DNA from: Rufibacter roseolus
Lineage (GTDB): Bacteria; Bacteroidota; Bacteroidia; Cytophagales; Hymenobacteraceae
Reading direction: 5' to 3'
Length of the DNA: 64,000 bases
NCBI RefSeq assembly: GCF_017916365.1
Contig: NZ_JAFMSU010000003.1
Span: forward strand, 62,001 to 126,000
Under the pieces are notes generated by a model. It was not told the DNA's origin. It saw only the letters and a list, made by a program, of their open reading frames with translations, and searched no databases. Numbering within the stretch: the stretch's first letter is position 1; each line of letters begins with the position of its first letter. Position numbers and translations under genes: made by a program. Shown here in pieces: positions 17,716 through 26,358 of the stretch.

Positions 17716-20700
17716 TTGAAGCACTTCATGATGGCAACCAATACCTTACATATTCAGACTCAAATCAGAAAACCTTCTATCTCTGCTGCGGTCAGGACCT
17801 TTCTTCTCTATTGCTCCTTCTTTTTCAGTTTCTTCTTTTATTTACCTTTTAATGGGTTTGCCCAAACCACCGATACAGAAATTATCCCCATGCTGGAGTG
17901 CGTCAAATGGCTTCCGGCCGAAAACAAGTTTGAGGCCGTCTTTGGCTACAACAACCCCAGTAAATCAAACATAACCGTGCCCCCGGAAAACAGTACTTTG
18001 TCTTGTAACGCCCAAGTGGTCGCCGGGCAGGTGCCTACCGTTTTCAAGCCTGGCCGGGTATTCTCCGCATTTTCAGCCAAGTTTGACTGCCCGGTGCTCA
18101 CCTGGACCGTGACCGGGCCCAGCGGCAAACCAAAGTCAGTAACAGCCAGCGGCAGTTCCACTGCCTGCGCCACCAGCGGCAACATTAAACCCGTGATTAG
18201 TTCGCCGGGTAAAAACTTTACCAAGATTGGGTCAGAACTCAGCATTTTACCTAATTCAGGGGTACTTACCACGAACAAAGTCTACCAGATAGAGCAAGTG
18301 AACGGACAGAGTTACGTGTTCATCAGCCTTTATGCGGTATCAGGAGCCACCACTGCCCTGCTCACTGATCTGAAAACCTTAGGTCTTTTAGACCCCAAAG
18401 TAAGTAACCTGCACATCACCGGCTGGCTACCCATTGCCCAACTGTCTAACCTGAACGGGTTGGCCAATCTGGACCTGGCCATGCCGGTTTTCACCCCGTT
18501 GACCAACGTAGGTGCCACCACCACCCAGGGAGACCGCGCCCAGCGCACCGATCTCCTCCGGACCGCCTTTGGCGTCCAGGGCCAGGGAATCAAGATTGGG
18601 GTCTTATCTGACAGTTACAATGCCCGTTTGGGCAACGGAGCTTTGTTGGGAGTGAGGCAAGGTGATTTACCCGGTCCCGAAAATCCTCTCAATACCGTTC
18701 CAATCCAGATTTTAAGAGATCTCCCCCCTAACTCTGCCCTAGGCACCGATGAAGGAAGGGCCATGCTGGAGATTATCCATGATGTCGCACCTAAAGCAAC
18801 GCTTGCCTTCCGGACCGGCTTTGACGGCCCCATTGACATGGCCCAGGGCATCAGGGATTTGAAGGCAGCCGGCTGTAACATCATTATAGACGACATCACC
18901 TACATAGATGATCCTTTTTTCCAGGATGGGATTGTGGGGCAGGCGGTTGACGAGGTGGCTGCCCAGGGCGTCGCTTACTTCTCCGCGGCCGGTAACTTCG
19001 GGGAGTTGTCTTACCAGGGAGTGTACACCCCGGTAGATCCTGCCTCAAACCGGAAACACAATTTTGGAGGCGGTGATGTGCGGCAACGCGTTTTCCTGCC
19101 CGAAGGGGCTTATACCCTGGGTATGCAGTGGTATAGTGCTACCGGCCAGGACCTGGACTTCTACCTCACTGATGACAACGGAAACATTCTGGTGGGGCAT
19201 AATCGGGCCAGTACGTTTCCTTTTGAGGGCATGTCCTTTGATGTAACAGCCGGCGGCGCCACCGCCAATATTGTGGTGGAGAATGCCAGTACTACGCTGG
19301 ACCCTAACGTGGTATTCAAGTACATCATCTTCAGGGGCAATGCTGCCATTGGCGAGTACCGCACCGGCACTTCCACCATCACCGGCCACGCCAACGCTGC
19401 CGGTGCCATGACGGTGGGTGCGGTTCTGTACTCCAATACTCCCCGGTATAATGTTCCTTTGCCTACTATTGCTTCATTTTCCTCCAGAGGTGGCACTCCC
19501 TTGCTGGCCTCCGGCACTCCGGCCCGGAGCAAACCAGATTTTGCCGCGCCCAACGGGGGCAATACCACCGTTCCGATCGGGACTCTGTACAATGACGGGG
19601 ATTCATTCTATAACTTCTTCGGGACTTCCGCAGCGGCCCCGCATGCCGCCGCCGCTGCAGCCTTGCTTATGGAAGCGCACGTGAGGTTCTCGGGCCCAAC
19701 GCTGGCCCCGGCCCAAGTGAGAAGCCTCCTGCGGTCCACGGCACTGGACATGGGACCTAGTGGCCCAGATGTAGCCACAGGTTACGGATTTATCAGGCCA
19801 GACAACGCCATCTCCACCTTTGCTACCCCTACTCCTATTGCTTTGAGCATTTCAACCCCGGAAGGCGTTACGCCAGGAAGTAAATTGGTTGTGACCGGGC
19901 ACTATTTCAAGGGCTCCAGCCAGGGCAGCATCTCCAGAATCAAGTTCGCTGGTGCTGAACTGCCTACTACCTTTATCAGTGAAACCGAACTGCAGACAGT
20001 TATCCCTTCATACACCGGCAATCCGTCCATCCAGGTCTGCAGCCCCTCTACCAGCATCAAGGGCGGGGACGGTGGTTGCTCCAAACCGCTGTACCTGTTC
20101 CCCAAAACGCTTATCACCATCAAAGCCAATAATACAACCAAGGGCTACGGCGATGCCTTGCCCACCTTTACCGCAACCTTTACGCCCAATGATAGCCTCA
20201 GGGCAAGTAGCATCACTTTCACTACCCTGGCTACCGACCTGAGCGATGTAGGTGCCTATATTGTCACCCCCTCCCTCGCGTCTACCCACCCATTTTTGGC
20301 TCGCGCCGATAAGTACGAGGTGGTGTATGAACCCGGTATTCTGCAGATAGAGAAAATCGCCCTGGAAATAGCGGCCCGGGATGTGGCTATTACGGAAGGC
20401 GCGCCGCTCACCGGTTTTGCCTACAACTTCAACTTCCCAACGCCCGTCCGGAACACGAGTGACCGGATTGAACAAGTCCGGAATACCCTCCTGCAATCTC
20501 ACTTGTCTCTCCAGACCAACAAGGTGGCCCTGGTCACTGAAGCTGAGCTATTGAACCTGGAAGCTATCAGGAACCGGAGTTTCCTGGTGAGTGATTTGGC
20601 AGAGACCAGTGCCGCTAGGGTCATCAATGCCACCCGGGTATTGAACGTGAGCAGCAGGTTGCTCAATGAGGTATACACCAGTGAGCTGAATGTCTCTTCT

Positions 20701-21672
20701 GTCTTTAACGCCACCTACCTCATGAATGCCGCCCGCGTGATTAATGCGGCCCGAGTCATCAATGCGGCCCGTGTCATCAATGCCGCCAGGGTACTGAACA
20801 CCAATACCGTAGGACCGGCCAACAATGAGAAATCAATCCTGATCCTGAACGAGGCAGACGAGGTGCTCTCCAGGTTGTATTCCATCAACCTCATCACCGG
20901 TTACACGCTGGGTACGCACCGCTGGGCGCCGGCTTCGCTCCTTTCCCCTAACGTGAACGTGACCTACGGTGAACCCGCCAACTTCTTTGTGAACCCAATT
21001 GGCACCGGGGTAAGGGCCGTGAAACCAATTCTGGAATGCGTGCAGGTTTCCAGCAGACCGGGTTACTACATCGCCCATTTCTATTATGAAAACCCCAACC
21101 CCACCACGGTGGGCCTGCCGCTCAACAGTGAAAACAAACTCACTTACGCCGGAGCCCAGCCCCCTTGTTTTGTGAACAACACCAGGATTCCGACCATTTT
21201 CAAGCCGGGCAGAAACTACGCTTTCTCTGTGGAGTTTGACGGCACTAAAGTATACTGGGAACTCACCAGTATACAGGGTACCAAAAAGACTTCCATTGCC
21301 TCTTACGCCAGTTCCACTTCGGCCAGGTGCAAATCCAATGTTGCCGTTACCTCTCCCTGCGCCAGCACTACTCTCCAGGGTGTGATCGCCAGCAAGTTAG
21401 AAGCGGCTCCTGTTGAAGAAAGCGCCGCTATCAGGGTATATCCTAACCCCATCGGGAATGAAGTCTCCCTGGACTTGAGCGCCTTAGGGGAAACAGAGGT
21501 GACTGTCTCTATTGCGGATGTTTTAGGAAAAACGTGCCTGAAACGCCAGCAGTTACAAGCGGGCAAATCTGCTCCGGTCCTCAACACCAGCCACTTGGCT
21601 TCCGGGGTATACCTGCTGAAAATAGAATACGGCAATGAGGTGAAATCCTTCCGGCTGGTGAAGCGGGAATAA
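17716..21672 (+). CDS. secreted S8/S53-like serine peptidase with MBG, IPT and T9SS sorting domains
   Basis: A 1318-residue secreted protein. A signal peptide (hydrophobic core about 30-48, ending GFAQ) is followed by a beta-rich domain (58-152). The peptidase domain (about 285-690) has Asp in GVLSDSYN (D299), Glu where subtilases have the His of HGT (E346 in DEGRAMLEIIHD), the oxyanion Asn in SAAGNFG (N427) and Ser in GTSAAAPHAA (S638). An IPT/TIG domain (about 713-795) and an MBG-type domain (about 797-880) come next. A further MBG-like region is interrupted by a hexapeptide-repeat stretch (about 920-1030). A second copy of the N-terminal beta domain (1104-1206) precedes a type IX secretion sorting domain (about 1235-1318, starting VYPNP). 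It is probably exported through the Por system to the surface or medium. Its substrate is unknown. A TPR kinase gene follows after 104 bases. Confidence 0.88.
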   Translation: MKHFMMATNTLHIQTQIRKPSISAAVRTFLLYCSFFFSFFFYLPFNGFAQTTDTEIIPMLECVKWLPAENKFEAVFGYNNPSKSNITVPPENSTLSCNAQVVAGQVPTVFKPGRVFSAFSAKFDCPVLTWTVTGPSGKPKSVTASGSSTACATSGNIKPVISSPGKNFTKIGSELSILPNSGVLTTNKVYQIEQVNGQSYVFISLYAVSGATTALLTDLKTLGLLDPKVSNLHITGWLPIAQLSNLNGLANLDLAMPVFTPLTNVGATTTQGDRAQRTDLLRTAFGVQGQGIKIGVLSDSYNARLGNGALLGVRQGDLPGPENPLNTVPIQILRDLPPNSALGTDEGRAMLEIIHDVAPKATLAFRTGFDGPIDMAQGIRDLKAAGCNIIIDDITYIDDPFFQDGIVGQAVDEVAAQGVAYFSAAGNFGELSYQGVYTPVDPASNRKHNFGGGDVRQRVFLPEGAYTLGMQWYSATGQDLDFYLTDDNGNILVGHNRASTFPFEGMSFDVTAGGATANIVVENASTTLDPNVVFKYIIFRGNAAIGEYRTGTSTITGHANAAGAMTVGAVLYSNTPRYNVPLPTIASFSSRGGTPLLASGTPARSKPDFAAPNGGNTTVPIGTLYNDGDSFYNFFGTSAAAPHAAAAAALLMEAHVRFSGPTLAPAQVRSLLRSTALDMGPSGPDVATGYGFIRPDNAISTFATPTPIALSISTPEGVTPGSKLVVTGHYFKGSSQGSISRIKFAGAELPTTFISETELQTVIPSYTGNPSIQVCSPSTSIKGGDGGCSKPLYLFPKTLITIKANNTTKGYGDALPTFTATFTPNDSLRASSITFTTLATDLSDVGAYIVTPSLASTHPFLARADKYEVVYEPGILQIEKIALEIAARDVAITEGAPLTGFAYNFNFPTPVRNTSDRIEQVRNTLLQSHLSLQTNKVALVTEAELLNLEAIRNRSFLVSDLAETSAARVINATRVLNVSSRLLNEVYTSELNVSSVFNATYLMNAARVINAARVINAARVINAARVLNTNTVGPANNEKSILILNEADEVLSRLYSINLITGYTLGTHRWAPASLLSPNVNVTYGEPANFFVNPIGTGVRAVKPILECVQVSSRPGYYIAHFYYENPNPTTVGLPLNSENKLTYAGAQPPCFVNNTRIPTIFKPGRNYAFSVEFDGTKVYWELTSIQGTKKTSIASYASSTSARCKSNVAVTSPCASTTLQGVIASKLEAAPVEESAAIRVYPNPIGNEVSLDLSALGETEVTVSIADVLGKTCLKRQQLQAGKSAPVLNTSHLASGVYLLKIEYGNEVKSFRLVKRE
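20725..20796 (+). repeat. four tandem 18-bp units encoding a hexapeptide repeat
   Basis: Four in-frame 18-base units, starting at 20725, 20743, 20761 and 20779, encode NAARVI three times and then NAARVL (residues 1004-1027). Synonymous differences between units show selection on the protein. Looser copies with Asn about every six residues run upstream to about 20610. Confidence 0.9.
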
Positions 21673-21776
21673 GCTTTGCCTTTGGCCCGGAAGACTGAGG
21701 CCAACCGCTTTCTCTGGGTGATGCCCAAGGAAGGCGGTTGGATTCAAGTATGTAGAAGCTCTTAAACGCATGAGGT

Positions 21777-23987
21777 ATGAAAAATTCAACGTTGCTGCTG
21801 CTTTGTTTCCTTCTCTCCCATCTGCTGCTGGCCCAGAAAACGCCTCAGGACAGTTTACAGGCTCTTCTTAAGACGGCCAAAGACACGTCAAGGGTGAACA
21901 TCTTGTTGGAGTTGAGCAAAGCCTATAACGGGTCTGACCAGCCCAAAGCCATTTCCTATGCAAAACAAGCCCTAGCCGATTCCCGGACCTATAGTTTCCC
22001 CAAGGGAGAAGCCTATGCTTTGAAAAGCCTGGGGCTGGCCTACGTGAACGAGGGGAATTACCCCGAGGTAATCCGCTACTGGGAGCAATCATTGGCCATC
22101 TTCAACAAACTGGGCGATAAAGTGGGGGCCAGCAATATGCTCAGCAACATTGGGGTCATTTACTCTATCCAGGGGTGGGAAGCCAAAGCCATTGAGTTTT
22201 ACCTTAAATCTTTGAAAAAGGCCGAAGAAAGCGGCGACAAGCTCCGGATTGCCACCGCCCTCCTGAACCTTGGCGCCGAATATTACAACAACCCCGCGAA
22301 TCTGGACAAAGCCCTCTCCTACTATCTGCGGGCCCTGCCACTCAGCAAGGAGATCGGGGATCAGACTACGCTGGGTACGCTTACGGTGAACATAGGGGAG
22401 ATCTACTTTGCCCAGGGTGACCATAAAAAAGCATTGTCTTATTACCAGGAAGCCCTGAAGATCCTGAATGCCGCCGGGGTGAAAGACAAAGTGGCTTATA
22501 CTCTGAACAACATCGGGAAGGTGTATGACGCGCGCGGCGATCTGCGCATGGCCCTGGAACAGCACCAGAAAGCCCGCCAAATCGCTAACTCCGTGGCTGC
22601 CAAACTGGAAGAAGCCCAGGCCCTGAACTACATTGGACAGATCAACCTGAAGCTGAACCACGCAAACCAAGCCTTGTCCACCTTTCTGCGGTCAAAAGAA
22701 ATTGCCACTTCCCTGGGCGCCAACTACGAGCTTAAGGATGCCTACGCCGGCCTGGCCCAGTCTTACCAGAAGCTCTCAGACTACCGGCAAGCCTACCAAT
22801 ACCAATCCTTGCTGCTGGGCATCAAAGACACCTTGTACAACGCTGAGACCAAGGAGAAAATAAACAACCTGGAGGCCGCCTACCAGAATGAGAAAAAGCA
22901 GAACCAGATAGACCTTCTAACCAAAGACAGCCAACTGAAACAAGCCAGCCTTGAGCGGCAGCAGGTTTTCCGTAACGCCTTGCTGGCGGTGCTGGGCCTG
23001 ATCATCATCATTGCGGTAGGGCTGTTCTTCAACATCCGGAACAAGGTGAAAGTCAATCGGCTGTTGCAACACAAAAACGAAGAGATCAACGCGCAGAAAG
23101 AGGAACTGGCCACCCAACGGGATAATCTGGAGAAAACGTACAATAACCTGGTGAACACCCAGGACCAACTGGTGCAGTCAGAGAAAATGGCCTCGCTTGG
23201 TCAGCTTACCGCCGGGGTGGCCCACGAGATCAACAACCCCATCAACTTCGTCTCGGCGGGTATTGAGTCGCTGCGCGCTAACTTTACTGATATCATGGAG
23301 GTGGCCAAAGGATACTTCCAACTGAAACCCGGCGCGGATAACACCCAGCAGCTGCAGCAACTGGAGAAACTCAAGGCAGAGTTGGAGGTGGAAGAACTCA
23401 TTGAGGAATCTGAGCAGCTGTTCTCCAGCGTGAAAAACGGCGCCACCCGCACGAAGGAGATCGTGAAGAGCCTGAAAAACTTCACCCGTCTGGACGAAGA
23501 CAACCTCAAGAAAGCCAACCTGCACGAAGGCCTGGACTCTACCCTGGTGATCCTGAACAACCAATTGAAAAACCGCATCAAGATTGTGCGCAACTACGGC
23601 GATCTGCAGGAAGTCAATTGTTACCCCGGCCAGCTGAACCAGGTGTTCATGAACATCCTCAATAACGCCGCCCAGGCCATTCCGGGAGAAGGGACCATCG
23701 CCATCAAAACCTACACCGATGATGACTATGCCGTAATCAAGATCAGGGACAACGGGGTGGGGATGTCTGAGGAAGTGAAAAAACACATCTTTGAACCCTT
23801 CTTCACCACCAAAGACGTGGGCGAAGGCACGGGCCTGGGCCTTTCCATTTCCTACGGCATCATTGAGAAGCACAAAGGCAAAATAGAGGTAGAATCCCGG
23901 CCCGGCGAAGGGACCGAGTTCACCATCCGGATTCCCCTGCAGTTCACCCCAGCCTCCCAGAACCTGAAATTAGAGACTGTTTCATAA
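21777..23987 (+). CDS. TPR-domain sensor histidine kinase
   Basis: A 736-residue sensor kinase. It has a signal peptide (1-19, ending LLAQ), about eight tetratricopeptide repeats in the periplasm (about 40-370), a transmembrane helix (about 400-421), a coiled coil (about 430-475) and a kinase core. The core has H483 in [15 protein letters not shown], an H box of the type found in NtrB-like and Hpk4-like kinases, a helical insert, and ATPase boxes ([23 protein letters not shown]). Only 42 bases separate it from the response-regulator/cyclase gene, so the two form a likely two-component pair in one transcript. It may also share a transcript with the upstream protease gene (104-base gap). Confidence 0.94.
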   Translation: MKNSTLLLLCFLLSHLLLAQKTPQDSLQALLKTAKDTSRVNILLELSKAYNGSDQPKAISYAKQALADSRTYSFPKGEAYALKSLGLAYVNEGNYPEVIRYWEQSLAIFNKLGDKVGASNMLSNIGVIYSIQGWEAKAIEFYLKSLKKAEESGDKLRIATALLNLGAEYYNNPANLDKALSYYLRALPLSKEIGDQTTLGTLTVNIGEIYFAQGDHKKALSYYQEALKILNAAGVKDKVAYTLNNIGKVYDARGDLRMALEQHQKARQIANSVAAKLEEAQALNYIGQINLKLNHANQALSTFLRSKEIATSLGANYELKDAYAGLAQSYQKLSDYRQAYQYQSLLLGIKDTLYNAETKEKINNLEAAYQNEKKQNQIDLLTKDSQLKQASLERQQVFRNALLAVLGLIIIIAVGLFFNIRNKVKVNRLLQHKNEEINAQKEELATQRDNLEKTYNNLVNTQDQLVQSEKMASLGQLTAGVAHEINNPINFVSAGIESLRANFTDIMEVAKGYFQLKPGADNTQQLQQLEKLKAELEVEELIEESEQLFSSVKNGATRTKEIVKSLKNFTRLDEDNLKKANLHEGLDSTLVILNNQLKNRIKIVRNYGDLQEVNCYPGQLNQVFMNILNNAAQAIPGEGTIAIKTYTDDDYAVIKIRDNGVGMSEEVKKHIFEPFFTTKDVGEGTGLGLSISYGIIEKHKGKIEVESRPGEGTEFTIRIPLQFTPASQNLKLETVS

Positions 23988-24029
23988 TTAGCCACCTGTA
24001 CAGACCGCCATTCATCCCCCCTATAAACC

Positions 24030-25196
24030 ATGGAAAACATGACCTTGGAACAAGTTGTTTCATTCCCTACCCAAGCCTCAGAGAAACCTTCCATTCTGTA
24101 TATAGATGATGAGGAGGATAACCTGGTTGTCTTTAAATCAGCGTTCAGGCGGCACTACAACGTGCACACGGCCAAATCCGGGGAAGAAGGGCTGGAGATT
24201 CTCAAGTCGCTGGATGCCAGCCTGGTGATCACCGACCAGCGCATGCCCAGGATGACGGGCGTCCAGTTCCTGAAAAACCTGCCCGAGGACAAAGACACCA
24301 TCCGGATGATCCTGACGGGTTACAGCGATATGGAATCTGTGGTGGAGGCCATTAACACGGGGCAGGTCTACCGTTACATTGTAAAACCCTGGGACAAGGA
24401 AGAACTGAAAATTACCCTTGACAACGCCATTGAAGCTTTCCAGCTGCGCCGCACAAACAAACACCTCATCCATGAACTCCAGGAAGCCAACGAGGTGCTG
24501 GAGCAGAAAGTAGAGGAGCGCACTCAGCAGGTGAACCAGCAAAAAGAAGAGATTGAGAAGCTATTGCTCAATATTCTGCCCGTGGAGGTGGCCAATGAAC
24601 TGAAGGAGACGGGAGCGGCTACCCCCCGGTTCTACGAAAGTGCCACCGTCCTTTTCACCGATTTCGTGGGGTTTACTTCCATTGCCGAGGGGCTTTCCCC
24701 TAATGAGCTGGTGTCTGAGCTGAACAACTGCTTTCTGGCATTTGACACCATTGTGGAGAAGAACAACCTGGAGAAAATCAAAACAATTGGTGATGCCTAT
24801 ATGTGCGCCGGCGGCCTTCCGGTCTCTAACCAGACCCACGCCGTAGACGCCATTCTGGCCGCCATTGAAATTCAGGAGCACATGAAACGCGTGAACGAGG
24901 CAAGGGCCTCCCACGGCCTGGTGCCGTGGAGTTTACGCATTGGCATCCATACAGGTCCGTTGGTGGCGGGGGTGGTGGGCCGCAAGAAGTTTGCCTATGA
25001 CATCTGGGGCGATACTGTGAACCTGGCCAGCCGCATAGAGTCCAGCGGAGAGGGCGGTAAAATCAACATCTCTGAGACTACTTTTGAGGCCGTGAAAGAA
25101 TGGTTCAGTTGCCTGTACCGGGGCAAAGTACCGGCCAAAAACAAAGGAGAGGTAGACATGTACTTTGTGCAGAGTAAGCTAAATAAGAGAGAGTAA
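24030..25196 (+). CDS. response regulator fused to class III nucleotide cyclase (probable adenylate cyclase)
   Basis: A 388-residue cytoplasmic protein. A receiver domain (about 20-135) has the acidic pair in YIDDEED, phospho-acceptor D69 in VITDQRMP, and the conserved Thr and Lys (ILTGY, VKPW). A coiled coil (about 140-185) leads to a class III cyclase domain (about 200-385). Both metal-binding Asp are present (D211 in LFTDFVGF, D255 in KTIGDAYM). The purine-selecting positions are Lys (K251) and Asp (D324 in YDIWGDTVN), the adenylate cyclase pair rather than the Glu/Cys pair of guanylate cyclases. Phosphorylation by the kinase encoded 42 bases upstream probably controls cAMP output. The architecture is known in Bacteroidota and cyanobacteria; adenylate specificity is inferred from residues only. 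Confidence 0.93.
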   Translation: MENMTLEQVVSFPTQASEKPSILYIDDEEDNLVVFKSAFRRHYNVHTAKSGEEGLEILKSLDASLVITDQRMPRMTGVQFLKNLPEDKDTIRMILTGYSDMESVVEAINTGQVYRYIVKPWDKEELKITLDNAIEAFQLRRTNKHLIHELQEANEVLEQKVEERTQQVNQQKEEIEKLLLNILPVEVANELKETGAATPRFYESATVLFTDFVGFTSIAEGLSPNELVSELNNCFLAFDTIVEKNNLEKIKTIGDAYMCAGGLPVSNQTHAVDAILAAIEIQEHMKRVNEARASHGLVPWSLRIGIHTGPLVAGVVGRKKFAYDIWGDTVNLASRIESSGEGGKINISETTFEAVKEWFSCLYRGKVPAKNKGEVDMYFVQSKLNKRE

Positions 25197-25244
25197 AGGC
25201 GGCTTTCTAGCCTGTATTTTTCAAATTACCCTTCCCGATGAGGT

Positions 25245-25282
25245 CGTTTTACGGCCTTTTTCCTGAAATCTGCTTTAAAACG
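25245..25282. repeat. dispersed palindrome copy
   Basis: The stem cgtttta / taaaacg encloses a loop with cggccttttt and gaaatctgc. It lies between the cyclase gene and the HD gene and ends 39 bases before the latter's start. Confidence 0.65.
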
Positions 25283-25320
25283 CCCCTTATGGCCTGCAGC
25301 ACTAACCCTTGATAACCCGT

Positions 25321-25932
25321 ATGGCCCCTACCCCATTTTCGCAGATCCGGCAGCACGTCATTCAGAAACTACAGACCGGCCTGGCATCGCACCTTACCTA
25401 CCATTGTATTGCCCATACCCTGGATGTTCTGGAACAGGCCGAAGCGATTGCCCTGGCAGAGAAATTCAAAGCCCCCAAAGAGCTGCTGCTATTGAAGGTA
25501 GCGGTTCTTTACCACGATGCGGGTTTTGTGAAGACCTACCAAAACCATGAAGAAATGAGCCGCGAGATAGCCCGGCAGGAACTGCCGATGTTTGGGTTTC
25601 CCCCCCGGGACATAGAAACCATAGGTCACCTCATCATGGCTACCAAGCTGCCTCAGAGCCCCCAGACCAAGCTGGAACAGGTGATCTGTGACGCGGACCT
25701 GGATTACCTTGGCCGCGATGACTATGCCCCCATTGCCGACCGGCTGTACCGAGAACTGCTTTCCCTGGGCATTCTGCAGACCGAGGAACAATGGATACAG
25801 ATGCAGATCAACTTCCTGGAGAAACACCACTACTTTACCAAGTACTGCCAGCAAAACCGGGAAAGCCGCAAACAAGCCAACCTGCAGGAACTGAAAGTCA
25901 AAACAAGTCAACTTCAGAAGACTGGTGCGTAG
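25321..25932 (+). CDS. HD domain phosphohydrolase
   Basis: A 203-residue soluble HD-domain protein. Metal-binding positions are visible: H29 or H33 in YHCIAHTLDV, the HD pair in LYHDAGF, and Asp in CDADLDYLG. It differs from the HD protein at 13174 and resembles small HD proteins encoded beside cyclase or REC-domain genes in Bacteroidota. An activity on cyclic nucleotides or nucleotides is possible but not shown. The ATG at 25321 is chosen; a TTG four codons upstream is less likely. Its last 35 bases overlap the 3' end of the convergent cNMP-binding gene. A palindrome copy separates it from the cyclase gene. Confidence 0.85.
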   Translation: MAPTPFSQIRQHVIQKLQTGLASHLTYHCIAHTLDVLEQAEAIALAEKFKAPKELLLLKVAVLYHDAGFVKTYQNHEEMSREIARQELPMFGFPPRDIETIGHLIMATKLPQSPQTKLEQVICDADLDYLGRDDYAPIADRLYRELLSLGILQTEEQWIQMQINFLEKHHYFTKYCQQNRESRKQANLQELKVKTSQLQKTGA

Positions 25933-26350
25933 ACACCAGGCGGGCATCCATCTGCCGGAGCCGGCGGCACAAGGTCTTCAGGATTCCCTTGAGCACTTCG
26001 GCGTTGTTCAGCAGAATCTCATAGAACGGCTCCTGCGCCAGTTTGAGCAGGATGGCGTCTTCTAGGATGGTGGCGCTGGCCGACCGGGGTTCCGTATCCA
26101 GGATGGAGAGTTCTCCCAGCAACTCGTTTTCCTCCAGCTCGGCAAAGGTGTGTTCATGGTCATGGATTTTGACCCGGCCTTTGTAGATGATGTACATACT
26201 GTCCCCAATCTCGCCTTTCCCAAACAAGACGGTACCAGGCGCTAAATGGATTTCTTCCAGCACGCCGGCCAGTTCCACCAGCTCCGGTTCAGGGGTTTCG
26301 CTAAATATCTCTGAGGCCCGTAGCGTCAGTACCTTTTCAATGAGTAACAT
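25898..26350 (-). CDS. stand-alone cyclic nucleotide-binding domain protein
   Basis: A 150-residue protein that is essentially one cyclic nucleotide-binding domain. The phosphate-binding cassette ELLGELSILDTEPRSAS carries the Glu and Arg that hold the ribose and cyclic phosphate. There is no DNA-binding helix-turn-helix, so it is not a Crp-type regulator. It starts 8 bases after the stop of a transporter gene with a helical-repeat tail. In many bacteria a similar transporter, HEAT tail and cNMP domain form one polypeptide, so this protein is probably the regulatory subunit of that transporter. Its 3' end overlaps the opposite HD gene by 35 bases. Confidence 0.9.
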   Translation of the reverse strand: MLLIEKVLTLRASEIFSETPEPELVELAGVLEEIHLAPGTVLFGKGEIGDSMYIIYKGRVKIHDHEHTFAELEENELLGELSILDTEPRSASATILEDAILLKLAQEPFYEILLNNAEVLKGILKTLCRRLRQMDARLVSTHQSSEVDLF

Positions 26351-26358
26351 AGTACATA

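Noticed and set aside
20725-20796. Tandem 18-bp repeats as a CRISPR-like or satellite array
   Set aside because: The units are contiguous, without spacers, lie inside a coding frame and differ by synonymous changes, so they encode a peptide repeat.
24030-25196. Guanylate cyclase activity for the receiver-cyclase protein
   Set aside because: The purine-selecting positions are Lys and Asp, the adenylate pattern; guanylate cyclases have Glu and Cys or Ser there.
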